Below, in pieces: positions 1 to 12,718 of a stretch of 64,000 nt of DNA. A model generated the notes under the pieces. It saw nothing but the letters and a program-made list of their open reading frames with translations, ran no database searches and had not been told where the DNA came from. The stretch is from Microstegium vimineum (taxonomy: Eukaryota; Streptophyta; Magnoliopsida; Poales; Poaceae): assembly GCA_022036555.1 (NCBI GenBank), contig CM039140.1, positions 2,338,785-2,402,784 of the forward strand. Reading direction: 5' to 3'. Numbering within the stretch: position 1 is the stretch's first letter; each line of letters begins with the position of its first letter. The translations under genes and the position numbers were made by a program.

Positions 1-399
1 GGTGGTTTGCTCGGACTTAGGGGCGGACGGTACGTTCCCTATCTTTCTCGTTCTCTCTCTCTCTCTCTCGCTCACGCAGAGTTCCGGCTCGCGGGACGCC
101 TAAGGCAGAGGCGGAGAGAAGAAGGCAAGGAAGACGAAGGCAAGGAGGCGGGGAAGGCAAGTGCGCGGAAAGAGCACCCGACTCCGCACCTTCGCTACTT
201 ATACGCGGGAGGCCAACGGACGGATCCGGCAAACAGGCAAGGGAATCTCCGCATTTAATTCGCCTGTACTCCCCTCCTCGTATTCCTCCAGGATAAGGCG
301 TCCCGTCCCATCATCGGGCTTCGCGCCGCACTCCGCCCTGCAACCGCACTGCTGCGCCGAACGGATATCGCCTAAAAAGGTGCGCGGCCGGAAACGCAG

Positions 400-1010
400 T
401 CTTCGAGGGTAAGGAATCTTGAGGCAGCGAGAGCTGGCCCTCGAAAGAGGGTTCGACAGCTACCCTCGAGTACCCGAGGCCAAAAATGACCTCGGGTTAG
501 GACCTCGGTCCACCCCCAAAATCTCGAGGGGACAAAGGCCGGCCTACGAACGGGCTCGATAGCCCCCCTCGAGTACCCGAGGCCTAACGGGGCCTCGGGT
601 CGTCAACTGCAGTTCATTCCATGGCCTCGAAGGGGTAAAGGCTGGCCCGTCCGGGGGTTCGACAGCCTCCCTCGAGAGCTCCGGCACAGGTATGTCCCCA
701 AGTTCAATACAACAACCACCTGCTTTTCCCCTCGGCGGTCCACAAGGTCGGACTCCTCCTCCTGAGGATAGCGTCGGATGACGAACCATCCGTCAAATCT
801 TGAGGGAGCGAAGGCTGGCCCTTACATAGGGTTCGACAGCCGCCCTCGAGTACCTGAGGTCAGGAAGTACCCATGGTTAATGGACTCCGGTCCACCCCCA
901 AATCTTGAGGGAGCGAAGGCTAGCTCCACGAACGGAGTTCGACAGCCGCCCTCGAGTACACGAGTCAGGGATGTCCCGGTAGCTCGAGAACGAACTCTCG
1001 AGGCTCCCTG
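400..1010 (+). repeat. Degenerate tandem repeats in the retrotransposon 3' internal region
   Basis: Several roughly 90-130-bp units share the phrases 'aaatcttgagggagcgaagg', 'ggttcgacagccgccctcga' and 'ctcgagtacccgagg'. The same array occurs in the complete element at about 60760-61350. Such arrays between pol and the 3' LTR are usual for Tat elements. The short reading frames here have no recognisable product. Confidence 0.7.
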
Positions 1011-1640
1011 GGACATATCCGAGGCATACCTAGGAACACCTAAGGATCCCTACGCTGGGAGGCATCGAGCCACCAACTCCTATCGAATGGGGTTGGCACC
1101 TTGGTGATCCACATGGTCGTGCTTAGCAAGCCGTACGGCTTGCTCAACAATGAGAACGCCTCCGGGCCACTAGTCGACCCTTATCGAACGGGGTCGAGTT
1201 CTCACTCGAATTTTTACCCGTACAGGGCACCATTTCTAATGGACTCATGCCCGAGAACAGCTCACCGAGGACTTCGGGCTCGTCCTAACGAGGATAGCAC
1301 GATGCTCTTCACCCCACGATCCGAACGAAAGGATCCGTGGGAAGGACGCTATGAGGTAGTGAAGGCCTAGCCATTCGAGGGCTCGAGGGCCCGACTACGC
1401 ACGACACCCCTTGACGAAAGAGGGTCGAAAAACTCGTAACCTGGCAGATAGAGTCGACCCCTCGGGCAGGGCGCTCTGACTCCAGTGGTGCTCGAGGGAG
1501 CGAAGGCTGGCCCTCGGTAGGGTTCGACAGCCGCCCTCGAACACTTCTCTTTTCAGGGAAAGGAATGGAATCGACCCCTCGACAGGGTGCCACGTCTCCA
1601 GGTATCCTTAAAAGACCCCTCTATACAATGTATTTTAGCC

Positions 1641-1832
1641 CCCAGAGGAGTTCTAAATCACTCCTCTGGGGCCTTGGGGGCTACCCCCGCGGGGTGCGCT
1701 CGCGCGCACCCCGCGGAGAATCAGACTTCTCACTAACCCTGCAGGCCAAGGACAAAACCTCCGGGCAATCCTTACTCCCTCCGAGAAACATGTATCATAG
1801 TCCCCAGAGGAGTTCTAAATCACTCCTCTGGG
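1641..1832 (+). repeat. Duplicated hairpin plus polypurine tract ahead of the 3' LTR
   Basis: The inverted repeat cccagaggagt / actcctctggg occurs twice (1641-1670 and 1803-1832). Each copy is followed by a G-rich tract ending 'gggggctac', the polypurine tract type of this family. Only the second copy abuts the LTR. The complete element has one copy of the hairpin at 62046-62075. Confidence 0.7.
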
Positions 1833-1846
1833 GCCTCGGGGGCTAC

Positions 1847-3358
1847 TGTCGGGTACGAAGGTAAGGGGTACCCTAAACCCTTCGATAAATTAACGCTAAA
1901 CATAGCAACCATTTTTAAGGCAGGGGTCAGCCCACTACTCGGTAAGGCGCGGCCCATCACTCGAGGGCCCCCTCTACACCAGCTGCGGCGACAAGCCACG
2001 GGCCGGCCCACCTCGACGAAAAATGACAGACCGAGGGGGCGAGCGAACGACCCCCCGGTTCCGCCTCGACGACGGACCGAGGGGTCGAACGATCGACCCC
2101 CCGGCTCCACCTCGACGAAGGACCGAGGGGGCGAGCGAACGACCCCCCGGCTCCACCTCGACGAACGAAGGACGGACGAGGGGTCGAATGATCGACCCCC
2201 CGGCTCCACCTCGACGACGGACCGAGGGGGCGAGCGAACGACCCCCCGGCTCCACCTCGACGGACGAAGGACGGACGAGGGGTCGAATGATCGACCCCCC
2301 GGCTCCACCAAGACGACGGACCGAGGGGGCGAGCGAACGACCCCCCGGCTCCACCTCGATGAACGAAGGACGGACGAGGGGTCGAACGATCGACCCTCCG
2401 ACCTCTATCGACCCCGACCTCTACCTCGACCTCGACCTCTCCGACCCCGTCGACGCCTCGACCTCCCCCTCGACCAGGGGTCGAACGGATGACCCTCGGA
2501 CGAGGGGCTCGATTAACCCAACTGCTTCCGGCATGGGTTAAAGTGAACCCACCTAACGACATGGGCGCCCGCGTCCGCTGTCAAATCCGCCAACTCCCCG
2601 TCAGGTCCCCGATTCCTATCAACTGTGCCGCCACTGTCGCCACTACGCGAGTACGGACTCCAACAGTACCCCTCGGAAAGTGAACAGTGCGACCCTCGAC
2701 GACGACTTCAGGAACGCGACAGAGCCACGCAGGGCTCGACCCCCCTCTCTCCAACAACTCCAGTACGGAAGCCGTCCCATCCGCCCCGTCCCGCTTCAGC
2801 TGTGGGATTCGTGCCCGCCTGCGGACACTGCGCTGCGACGACTTCTACTGCCGCCACGACCGGGGACGCCAGAAGGACGGGAAGGCCATGCTGCCACAGT
2901 GCTCAACGCCTCTCCGCCAACACTGTGCCGCGGATGCGCCGCCCATACTTCTACAGTTAGGACCCTGTACCCTCGGACCTCCCCTTGGTCTATAAAAGGG
3001 GACGCCGAGGTAGAGAAAAGGCATCGGACTTTTGATTCTCAGAGATCCCACTTTCGCTCCAGGAGTCGGACGATTGGATCATTCTTCAGATTCCAGCTCT
3101 GACCTCCACACTCCACACACACCGCCACTCGATCGACCCCTCGGGTGGCCGACTCCGTGTAACACAGCTTGTACCCCCCTTACGAGCACGCTTTGGGTGT
3201 GAGATAATACAAGTCATCCTTACCCGCTGGACGTAGGGCCTTCTTTGCCCGAACTAGGATAAATCTTGTGTCCATCTTGCATCACGTCTGAGAGAGGGAG
3301 CACGCGATATACAAATTTACTCGTTGGTGGTCTTGACCCTTGGGTCATAACACCGATA
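1847..3358 (+). repeat. 3' LTR of the partial Tat element
   Basis: It starts with tgtcgggtac directly after a polypurine tract and ends with gggtcataacaccgata, parallel to the LTRs at 47520 and 62209. It is about 1.51 kb against 1.44-1.45 kb for the others. Part of the difference is an internal array (about 2030-2400) of roughly 105-bp units built on 'ccccccggctccacctcgac'. A TATAAAAG box lies at 2991-2998. Confidence 0.9.
2991..2998 (+). promoter_or_regulatory. LTR TATA box
   Basis: TATAAAAG sits in the context ggtctataaaaggggacgcc, which is conserved in all three LTRs of this family in the window. It is the probable core promoter of the element, marking the U3/R boundary shortly downstream. 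No downstream element remains here for it to drive. Confidence 0.7.
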
Positions 3359-4994
3359 GAAACGTTTTAGATCCAGATTCTCTCAAGAAACGTTTCAGAT
3401 GATGAATCCTAATCATTTATCCGATTGGTAGGGATCCAGATTCTCGTAGAAACGTTTTAGATCCAGATTCTCTCAAGAAACGTTTCAGATGATGAATCAG
3501 AATCACTTTGTGAGATCGTTTGGCTAGTAAACTAGATTCTAATCCCTAAGAAAATATATATTCTCTTAAAACTCCTATAAATAAAAATATATTTAAAAAA
3601 TCAATTTTTTTGTGGGTAAAGTACAACTTAAATACAACCATTTTAATTTATTACACCAAAAAAATACTTTTAAATAAAATATAATTGTTAGCACGGACGT
3701 AGATAGGAAACAAAAGTGATTCTCATGTGAAACCAGCCGATGCCGTTTTAGTAGTGTAAAAACCAGAAACGTTTCACGATGATTCTTGGAGAAAAGATTT
3801 CCAGACTCCACCGTTTGGAAGCGATTCTGGTGTTTCAGACCAAAAACCGGAACGTTCCGACATACCAAACGCATGCGTAGCTCTTCTATCTCAATAGAAA
3901 CGGTTTCAGCTTGCTAGAAATTACAAGAATTGTCACTTTCATTTTGGCCGTTTTCTCATAGAAAAATAAAACAAGAAATATAATAGGAATACTATTATAC
4001 GCATTTTAGCCATTTTCTCGTTACAAAATAAAACAAGAAATACAATAGAAGTACATGTATACATACTTCGTCCATTTTATATTGAAAAATAAAACAATAA
4101 ATACAGAAAAATAAAATAAGAAATATAGAAAAATAAGATAAAAAATACAATAGGAGTACCAATATACATATTTTAGCGGTCTTCCCTAGAAAAATAAAAC
4201 AAAAAATACAATTGAAAAAATTGTATACATATTTTGCACAAGTTTTAAATGCTTTGTTTAGCCTAGTGACTTAAAAAAGCTCATCATATATATCAAGGGC
4301 AATTTGGTATATTCCAGCACATTCACCTCTATTCAGAAATTGAAACCAAATAAATAGTCAAACGGTTTCAACAAGTGATTCTGTTTCTCATAGAAACGTT
4401 TCTTCACAGAATCTGAAACTGAAACGTTTCTTTTAGAATGTGGATCCCTATTAAACGGACCCGAGTCTACGAGATCCTGACGCTCGGTGAGCCTCCGGGT
4501 GTATATATAAATCGAGTGGATGCAGGTACTACAATATATATATACTGGATTTGTTTGCATAGAGAATCAATTTCTGGTACTTATATATAAACAATGTAAA
4601 TGTTAAAAGTTCGTGGATAAATTGTATGCCAAATTAAACACCCTTTTCGTTTTGCTATTTTCGATGGCTCCGGTTAATACGTTTTTGACTGTTTTTCTGT
4701 AAGACAAAAACATTGTTTCGATTACTGATAAGCTAAGTGAACAGGGCGAAAGTTACCGAAAATTTGTAAAATTTACAATTGTTTTTTAATGAAATAAATA
4801 AATAAATATCATAAAAAAGACAAAAAAAATGCTTAGGACATGTTCAATGCAAAGACAACGGGTCATATGTAGATTCTTGGAGTTTACAATGTACCACACA
4901 CTGTCTCCAGGCGAGGGGGGAGGGCACGGGATTGAGATGTGGCGCCCACGATTTCACCTATTCTAAGCCAAAATTCATTCCATGCACACGATAT
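3359..4994. other. Non-coding AT-rich repeat DNA, no gene seen
   Basis: This stretch holds many copies of the palindromic word gaaacgtttc and relatives. A tandem-like duplication of about 50 bp lies at about 3357-3408 and 3449-3500, and further copies at about 3770-3860 and 4360-4440, as expected of one or more decayed MITEs. Long runs rich in 'aaaataaaacaagaaata' lie at about 3960-4220. I see no credible exon. Confidence 0.6.
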
Positions 4995-5225
4995 CTGTCA
5001 CGTCCTTTTTTCGCTAGAAGCTAGAACCTTGTTCCTAGTTGACGACACTGAAGATGACGAGTGTGATCCTTGTCAACGAGAACATTGCCTACCACTGAAT
5101 GCATAACACCGATAAATTCTAGAATATTCGCTCCTACGAAGAGTCGAACCCAAGACCAAAAGTGTTATTGAGGCTATCTTAAATTGTAATACTAGGCTAG
5201 AGGCCCTTTCGCTTATATTGAATAG
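4995..5225 (-). mobile_element. tRNA-derived SINE, probable
   Basis: Read on the minus strand, the sequence begins 'agcgaaagggcctctagcct', has a box A-like segment (tagcctagtattacaat) and then a good RNA polymerase III box B (ggttcgactc, complement of 5141-5150). The downstream body contains 'tgcattcagtggtaggca', a phrase I associate with grass SINEs. It is non-coding. The ends and target duplications were not resolved. Confidence 0.55.
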
Positions 5226-5229
5226 TTTG

Positions 5230-6407
5230 ACTATTAAATGGACTCAAATGAAAAGTTTTAAATAAATATATAAAGTTTTAACTCTTGTCAGTACTACAAT
5301 TTTGGTACAGACTGTGTCTCCATCACAAATTGCTTGATTTTTTTTTCAAAATTTGAATCTAAAAATACGTGAACTCAAAATAAATATTTGAGACATTAAA
5401 TTTGAAACTTATCAACAAAAAAATGTAGATTCGGTCTGCCACTTTAAATTTGATGATAACTATGTAAATATTTAAGGCCATTTAGAAATTCTATATTTTG
5501 AATTTCAAATTCTATAAAATTATGATATATAGTTGGAACTCTAAACAACTTCAAATATAAAATTGTTCAACTACAAAGTTGTAGATTGTGTTGAAAACTA
5601 GAACTATGGTACAAGCCATGTCAATATCCAAGATTGTTTGAATAATTTGAATTTTAAATTTCAAAATACATGAACTTAAAATATTTTTTTTGGGATTCTA
5701 AACTGTTTTAAATAAAAAATGTTTCAACTAAAGGTGTAGGCCGTGTCGTGGACTATAATTTTGATATAAAGTTTGTCTTCATTAGAGTTTGTATGCAAAG
5801 GTTATAAATTAATTTTAAATCAATTATTTATGGAGGCTGACGTCTTAAGATACATGTCTCTTAGAGCATCTCCAAGAGACTAGCTAAATCGTTCTCTAAA
5901 ATTAAATTTGACTATTATTAAAGGAAAAACATCTCCAACAAACTATGTAAATGACTCTCTAAATTTAGTGATTTTTCATTCCATCTCATTTGCTCTCTAC
6001 TTTTAGATAGTCTACCTCACTAGCTATCCATCTTTTGGTTTTACAGAGTCTGTTGAGGCACTCTAATATTATCTATTCTAGAGAGTAACAAAATCAATAA
6101 ATTTAGCTAATCTCTTGGAGATTCTCTTAGAATTGATTTTTAGAGATAGATGCTTAGAATGTTCGCTCCCATTAATAGCAATTTTCGGACACAAACATCT
6201 TAAAATGACCATCTCTGAAAATCTATTTATGGAGACAGGCGCCCTAAGGCTACTGTGCCTCTGTTAGTCGATGATTTCCAATGTATATGTTTTTCAGAGG
6301 TGCGCAATTTCCTAAAGGTCCCGTGACCACTTATGGAGGTGGTCGCTAGATATGTCCTCCTTCGTTAGTCAAAGAGGTTGTCTTCTAAAATCATTTTTTT
6401 AGTAGTG
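5230..6407. mobile_element. CACTA-type transposon remnant, right end
   Basis: The stretch ends in 'tttttttagtagtg', whose complement cactactaaaaaaa is a CACTA-type terminus. Subterminal motifs such as 'tctatttatggagacagg' recur upstream (5825-5850, 6215-6245, 6330-6370). The body is AT-rich and non-coding. The left end was not found, and a Tourist MITE is nested inside. The assignment rests on termini and repeat style only. Confidence 0.4.
5864..6126. mobile_element. Tourist-like MITE
   Basis: A 263-bp non-coding element has long terminal inverted repeats: the left end is gagcatctccaagagact and the right end is the near-complement agtctctt-type sequence ending ggagattctc. It is flanked by TTA on both sides (5861-5863 and 6127-6129), the target duplication of PIF/Harbinger-derived Tourist MITEs. 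Confidence 0.75.
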
Positions 6408-6479
6408 ACGGTCATACTACACAATAGAGTGTGTAGTCAGAGATGGTCATACTATTTTAAGAGATATAAGCTCAAAATC

Positions 6480-6990
6480 AAATACTATTTTGATGTAAGA
6501 GGACAAAAATCGATGCAATTGCTTGGTATCGCATACCTTGATGCAATAGCTTATCGCGTCTGATGCGAGCCGATGCAAGATACCTAGCTTGATGTAATAG
6601 CCTATCACATCGTTTTTGTTGTGATCTATGCGAGAGGCTCGCTATTGTATCAGCCATCGGTTGCCTCTTGCATCAGAATAGTTCGATGCAATATGGTCAT
6701 CACATCAAAAGCGTGTTGTGATGCGAGATCGCTATTCCATTGGTCACGTATGTTCTTGCATCAAGATAGAGCGATGCAAATGGTTATTTCATCAACATCA
6801 TGTTCATGTAATACATCTAATAATTTGAATGCAATAAGAATCATCTATTGCAACGCCTAATGTTTGGTGCAATAGAACATATCGCATTGATATTATGTTC
6901 GGTGCAATACAACCTATTGCATCGACATTAGGTTTGATGAAACATAAACTGTCGCATCTACATTAGGTTCGATGCAAGTGTACACCTGTT
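6480..6990. repeat. Degenerate tandem repeats built on gatgcaat / atcgcatc
   Basis: About a dozen units of roughly 35-50 bp alternate gatgcaata and the near-complement tatcgcatc, for example at 6510-6530, 6560-6615, 6660-6700, 6850-6925 and 6930-6980. The pattern can form many short hairpins. The short open frames across it follow the repeat and are not genes. Confidence 0.55.
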
Positions 6991-7529
6991 TATCAAGGGA
7001 GCCAAATATATTACAATTTTTACCTATAGCGCATAACTCATAGCAACCATTCCACGCTGAACCAAACGGTCTCGTGGGCGTTCAACTTGTTGCTTGTTGG
7101 GTTACAACAAAACACGTACTTCGTACTGGCCTGGTGGCACACGCAACGCAGGCGCGGACTGCGTGCCGAACTGAATGAAGATCGGGCGTCAAGCATTCGT
7201 CACTGCGCCATGCATGATCACCCCTCCTGCCCTTGATCTCGCCATCTCGGGCGCGGGGCGCGTACGCGTAGCTGTGTCCCAGTGCAAAGTCCCAACAGCC
7301 GCCTCCTCGTCTCTGTGGTGGACCAAGCGCTGCATGCGAGAGGGCAGCGGCCGACCTCGCTCGCGCCTCCACCGCCAACAGCCCAACACTTCCTCCGAGT
7401 GTTTGTCGCGGAATTGGTTACTTTCCCACGACCGGCAAGGCCCCGTGTCACCGTGCTCCTCCGTCGTCCACACCTTTCACGCCCCGATCCGATCGCATTG
7501 CCGCATCCAACTCTCATCTCATACTCCTC

Positions 7530-7537
7530 TATATATA
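7530..7537 (+). promoter_or_regulatory. Putative TATA box of the ABCG transporter gene
   Basis: TATATATA lies 133 bp upstream of the ATG at 7671, in a CT-rich context (actcctctatatatactctc). That spacing fits a plant promoter followed by a short 5' UTR. The region 7080-7530 is GC-rich with no credible ORF and is taken as promoter DNA. The transcription start was not determined. Confidence 0.5.
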
Positions 7538-7670
7538 CTCTCAACCAGAACCGTGTGCCTCTTGTTTTCATCTGACCTGCACTGCCGCATACAGTCGTAG
7601 AGGCTTAGTACTGCACTTTCCAGATCAGATTCAATTCAGATCGCGCGCCGCGGAGGCGGCGGCGGAGACG

Positions 7671-10600
7671 ATGATGGCGAGCGGCGGCGGCGCCGTCCAA
7701 CCCCACGTGGCCGTGGATGTCAATAATGGGGAGGACGACGCCGACCAGCTCTGGGCGACCATCGAACAGGTCGCCTCCCCTCAGCGGCGCAACCTCGCCA
7801 TCGTCGTGCCCGACCCTGCTGGCAGTGGCGGCAGCACCGGAAGAGGAGGAGGGTGCAGCAGCAATAGTGCTGAGAAGGAGAAGGCCGGCGGCGAGGTCGT
7901 GGACGTGCGGAGGCTCGACCGCCATGGCGTCCAGCGCGTGCTCCAGAGAGCGCTGGCCACCGCCGACTGCGATAACGCCAAACTCCTCCACGGCATCAGG
8001 GCCCGCTTTGACGCGTAATGCAGCTGATCCCTTCCTTCAATCCCCCCGATTCGACCGATTTGATTTGTACTTCAATTGTTTTCTCATCATATACACTAAT
8101 TAAACCGTTGGATCGAACGATTTCCTTCTGTGATTGATTTGCCTACTTATTACTCGAAGTACTAAATATGGATGGCTGATTCCAACTGTATGCATGTTTG
8201 GTTATCTCGTGATGAATGAAGGGCGGGGCTGGACGTGCCACGGGTGGAGGTGACGTTCCGCAACCTGACGGTGTCCACGGAGGTCCACTACGGCAGCCGG
8301 GCGTTGCCAACGCTCCTCAACTACGTCCATGACATTGCCGAGGTAATAATATGCATGGTTGGTTGGTGTTTCTGTGGCTGGAAATTACGTGTTGGTTAGG
8401 GCAAAAGCGCACATCTCATCGGTTTTCTTGCTCGGATTGCGACTGCGCTTCGTGTTATCATGTGGTTAAACTGTCCACTTCAGGACTTTTTGGCTCTCAG
8501 CAGCCTCAGCACTAGCCTTATATGATCCGTTGTTGCCAGAGTTTCCTTTTGAAGGCTATGGCTCCTTAAATCTTGTCACGTGCAGTTACGGCTACCAGAT
8601 GCAACTAGTAATTTTGGCATATATACCCATAGTTAGTACTATGAGTTGATCAGACGCATTTGATGAGCCATGCAAATTGCAGTTGCAGGCATCGTTGACT
8701 GTAAATGGAACTGGTAAATTACAGTGTAGTTATGGCTACCAGATGGAACTGTAAAATATTGTTTTAGCTAGGTTGTAACATTTTCATTTATGACTATATA
8801 TATACCATATATAATTTACATGACAATTGTGTAGCATTTTTTTTAATCTTATTACACCTGCGAACCCTTGCTAATATATATATATATATGTACCTTGTAT
8901 CTTGGTGCAGAGGCTTCTAATTTGTTGCCATCTTTTACGTCCTAAGAAGACCAAGCTCACTATTCTGGATGATGTTAGTGGAGCTATAAAACCTGGAAGG
9001 TGAGAAACAATACTTCTTATTACTGCTGGGCTCTATATGAAAGCAAATTAACACATCTCACACTCCGAACTTAAATTTATATCGGTATACGTAGGCACAA
9101 AAGGTAATAAATGTATTTGCATGCCTATTGTGCAGTTATGTGCTGACACTAGCTTATCTCCTCTTGAACAATGTACTAGAAACTTATCTCACTTAGGGGT
9201 AGTTGATATGGCATCACCTGTGTATCCCTGCTCCAACTTCTCATCTATCTATATATCTATACAAATATAAAAAGCACCAGTCCCGATCTGCTAAATTAAT
9301 ACCCATGTATTTAATGCAACTCATCTTGATCATGTGGTTATCTCTCCACCTTTGATGCCAACATTTTGTTTTTTTTTCTGTTGCAATAATAACCTTAATG
9401 TAGTACTATACTAGAAACTTTTAGCTCGTTTTTTGTGCACCAAAATAATTTGTTTCAGAATTCTTTTGTGTCAAGGATTGCATGCACTCATTTATGAAGT
9501 TTGTAATAGGTAACTGCTGATGTTGTTTTCCTGTTTTGTTATGTGTGGTGAAAGAATGACATTGTTGCTGGGACCACCGTCATCTGGGAAATCAACGCTC
9601 TTGTTAGCCCTTGCTGGTAAACTGGATCCTCAGCTAAAGGTGACCTTGACATCTTCTCTCTGTTTGTGTGAATTGCTTTTCTGGGGGACTAGGGAGGGTT
9701 TATTATTCCCTCGCACACTCAAACCCTTAATCTATCCCATTATTATGTTCTGTATCATTCTTGTCATTTCATTTTCCTTCTCTTATTCTGACAGAAAAGT
9801 GGAGAAGTGACCTACAATGGAACTTCACTTACTGAATTTTGTGTACAAAGAACTTCTGCTTATATCAGTCAGACAGACAACCATATTGGAGAATTGACAG
9901 TGAGGGAAACATTAGATTTTTCTGCAAAATGCCAGGGTGCAAGCGAAAACTGGCAAGGTAAGGCTCCCTTTTTTGTGCTTTGCGAATACTTTGTTTAGTT
10001 CTGTTGTGATTACCCAAGGACACAATTATAGCCAAGGGGTACGAATAAACTTGCACCTAGACTTTTCAAGGCACTTAGTTTATTTATTACTAATTCACAT
10101 TTGAATGATTTTGTCACTTCTATTCTTATCCATACATTCTGCTTAATTAACATAAAGCAATCGGCTGTGGCTAGCTTATTACAACCTGCATGAGTGTGTC
10201 AAAGCATAAACTAGCTTATGTTATAGAATTAACTTTTTTCCAGAAATTAAACAAAACTAAGCGACCAACAAAGATAATTCAGTTTTCTCGTTTTATTTAA
10301 TGATACGATGAATTACAGATTTGGTGAGGTTCATGCATCTTACATCAAGTATCTAATCTAACAATCTACATGCAGATATTTTGATCTTTCCTTATCCCAA
10401 GTATCACTGATGGTGAAATAATGCCCTTAAGATTGCAGAATCTAGCTTAGTACTACTTTTGCTAAAGTTTAAGATCATTTCATGTTTATCATCAAGTTTG
10501 AAGCTCTCAGCTTTATTTTTGAGATCTTTTATGGTAGTATGTATCTATTGCGATTTTTGTTAAAAGCTACATCAATGCTCCTAATAGGAGCACAACGAAT

Positions 10601-12660
10601 AATTTCTTTAAACTGTTCAAAAAGTATGTGTCTTACACACATTGTTGATGTGTAGAGTGCGTCTTACACACATTGTTGATGTGTAGAGTGCTTGAAGGAG
10701 CTATGCGATCTTGAAGAGAAGAGAGGAATAAGACCAAATCCAGAAATAGATGCCTTTATGAAGGTTCTTATCTAATTCACATATAAACTTCTCATATTTC
10801 ATTTTGTTTATCTACATAATGTTTTGTTCTGTATGGCCAGACAGCATCAGTTGGAGGACAGAAACACAATCTTGTTACAGAGTATGTTCTTAGAGTGCTT
10901 GGACTAGATCTATGTGCTGATACTACTGTTGGTACTGATATGGAAAGAGGTGTCTCTGGTGGGCAGAAGAAACGAGTCACAACAGGTTTGTAGGATTGCA
11001 AATATAATATTTTGTCTTACACAATTCCCAAAACTTTTTTGTTCCAAATAGGGCTAGTTCTTAGTGGTTTTGCGATGCTCCTTAGTTCATGCTTTTCATG
11101 GATTTGTAGATTAGAGATGGAGATGAAGAGAAGAGGCTCTGGAGATATTACTTTTATATATTGTTATTATTATTATTAATCCAGTGATTCACCGAAGCCT
11201 ATATATAAATAGATCTTGCCTTTCTGACCAAAATTCTAGGGAATGATATGGACAAAAAAGATATTCCGAACTTAAGGTACTACATCAACCTGTTAATTAA
11301 TCTCAAAATACACATGTTGCCATGCTCGTATATGCATGGAGAATCCACATTTCCATTGCATCTGACACACTCTTTAGTCCTTGCTTTAGGTAAGTTCGCC
11401 CAGTTGCTATAGTCGTAGGCTTATTTGCCAATCCCAACCTATTTCATCCCTCCCACTAAAACACTACATAAGGTGAGAAGAGTCATATTACAAATACCCA
11501 TAACTAAGTGAAAAGTCTCCAACTTTAATGTATTCTGTAAGAAACTGATCAAAATACAATTTAATATTCTTTGTGGCAGATCTGTAACACATGATGTATT
11601 TTTACAGGTGAAATGATTGTTGGACCAAGAAAAACCCTTCTAATGGATGAAATATCTACTGGTCTCGACAGCTCAACGACTTATCAAATAGTTAAATGCG
11701 TGAGGAACTTTGTTCATGAGATGGAGGCTACTGTGCTGATGTCACTTCTTCAACCTGCTCCAGAGACATTTGATCTTTTTGATGATCTAATTCTTCTCAC
11801 AGAAGGACAAATCATTTATCAAGGCCCCATTGTGCGTGTTGTAGACTATTTCAATCCGCTAGGATTTTCACTGCCTCCTCGTAAGGGAATTGCAGATTTT
11901 CTCCAAGAGGTATTGTATAGTGACTGCTAATTCCAACACAAAATTTGGAGCATGCTAAATTTACTTAAGTAACTTTGTTATATCAGGTGACATCGAGGAA
12001 AGATCAAGCTCAGTACTGGTCCGACAAGTCAAAACCTTATTCTTTTATTTCTGCGTCGGCAATGGCTTCTGCATTTAAACAATCTGACTATGTCAGATGT
12101 CTAGATTCTATTTTAAGCAACTCTTGTGATGGCACAAAATCTTCTAAGGTGCTCGCCAGATCAAAGTTTGCAGTATCAAAACTTAGCCTTGTTAGAGCAT
12201 GCTTTTACAGGGAGATTATTTTAATAAGTCGCAACCGTTTCCTCTACATTTTCAGGACATGCCAAGTACGTTTATGTTTCTCTTTACTTCAGCTGTGATA
12301 GTTTATTTGAAATGAACTTGTAGTTGACATGAGACATATCTAGTATCACTGTGTATAAAGTTTATTTAACTTTGTATTGTCAGTTAAATAACAATGTATT
12401 GGTCATGAAACAAAACATGCCCAAAGGGTGTAAAATGTCCTTTTTGTTGATCCAAGTCTCCCAATATCAAGGCATGACATGGTTATATGATCCATCTCTT
12501 TACTTTCCATGGTAGTAGATGGATGAAGGTCACATTATGAGCACTTGATAATATAGAATCAATGAAAAAATGATAACTGTTGTGACCACATGAGTAGTCT
12601 AAATAAAATTATTGAAAGCTCAGCAAAAATACTCGTTTTCTATCAACTATTGTTCTTATG

Positions 12661-12718
<58 letters not shown>

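Larger units (their letters stand above)
1..3358 (+). mobile_element. Tat-lineage Gypsy LTR retrotransposon, 3' part only
   Basis: The window opens inside a retrotransposon related to the complete element at 47520-63658. Bases 1-1846 match its non-coding 3' internal region (the first bases correspond to about 60380 there) and 1847-3358 is the 3' LTR. The gag-pol part and 5' LTR lie outside the window, so no target duplication can be checked. No coding sequence of this element is present. Its LTR ends in TA rather than the expected CA, which suggests an older, mutated copy. Confidence 0.9.

Noticed and set aside
2023..2541. Long open frames in all phases (up to about 200 codons) in the first LTR
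   Set aside because: They follow the GC-rich tandem array of the LTR and are Arg/Pro/Gly-rich on both strands. Open frames there come from the repeat, not from selection.
7082..7600. Several overlapping frames of 90-140 codons upstream of the ABCG gene
   Set aside because: They are open on both strands in GC-rich DNA, have no recognisable domain and overlap the probable promoter and 5' UTR.
7605..7991. Minus-strand frame opposite ABCG exon 1
   Set aside because: It is a shadow of a GC-rich coding exon whose plus-strand product fits the PDR N-terminus.
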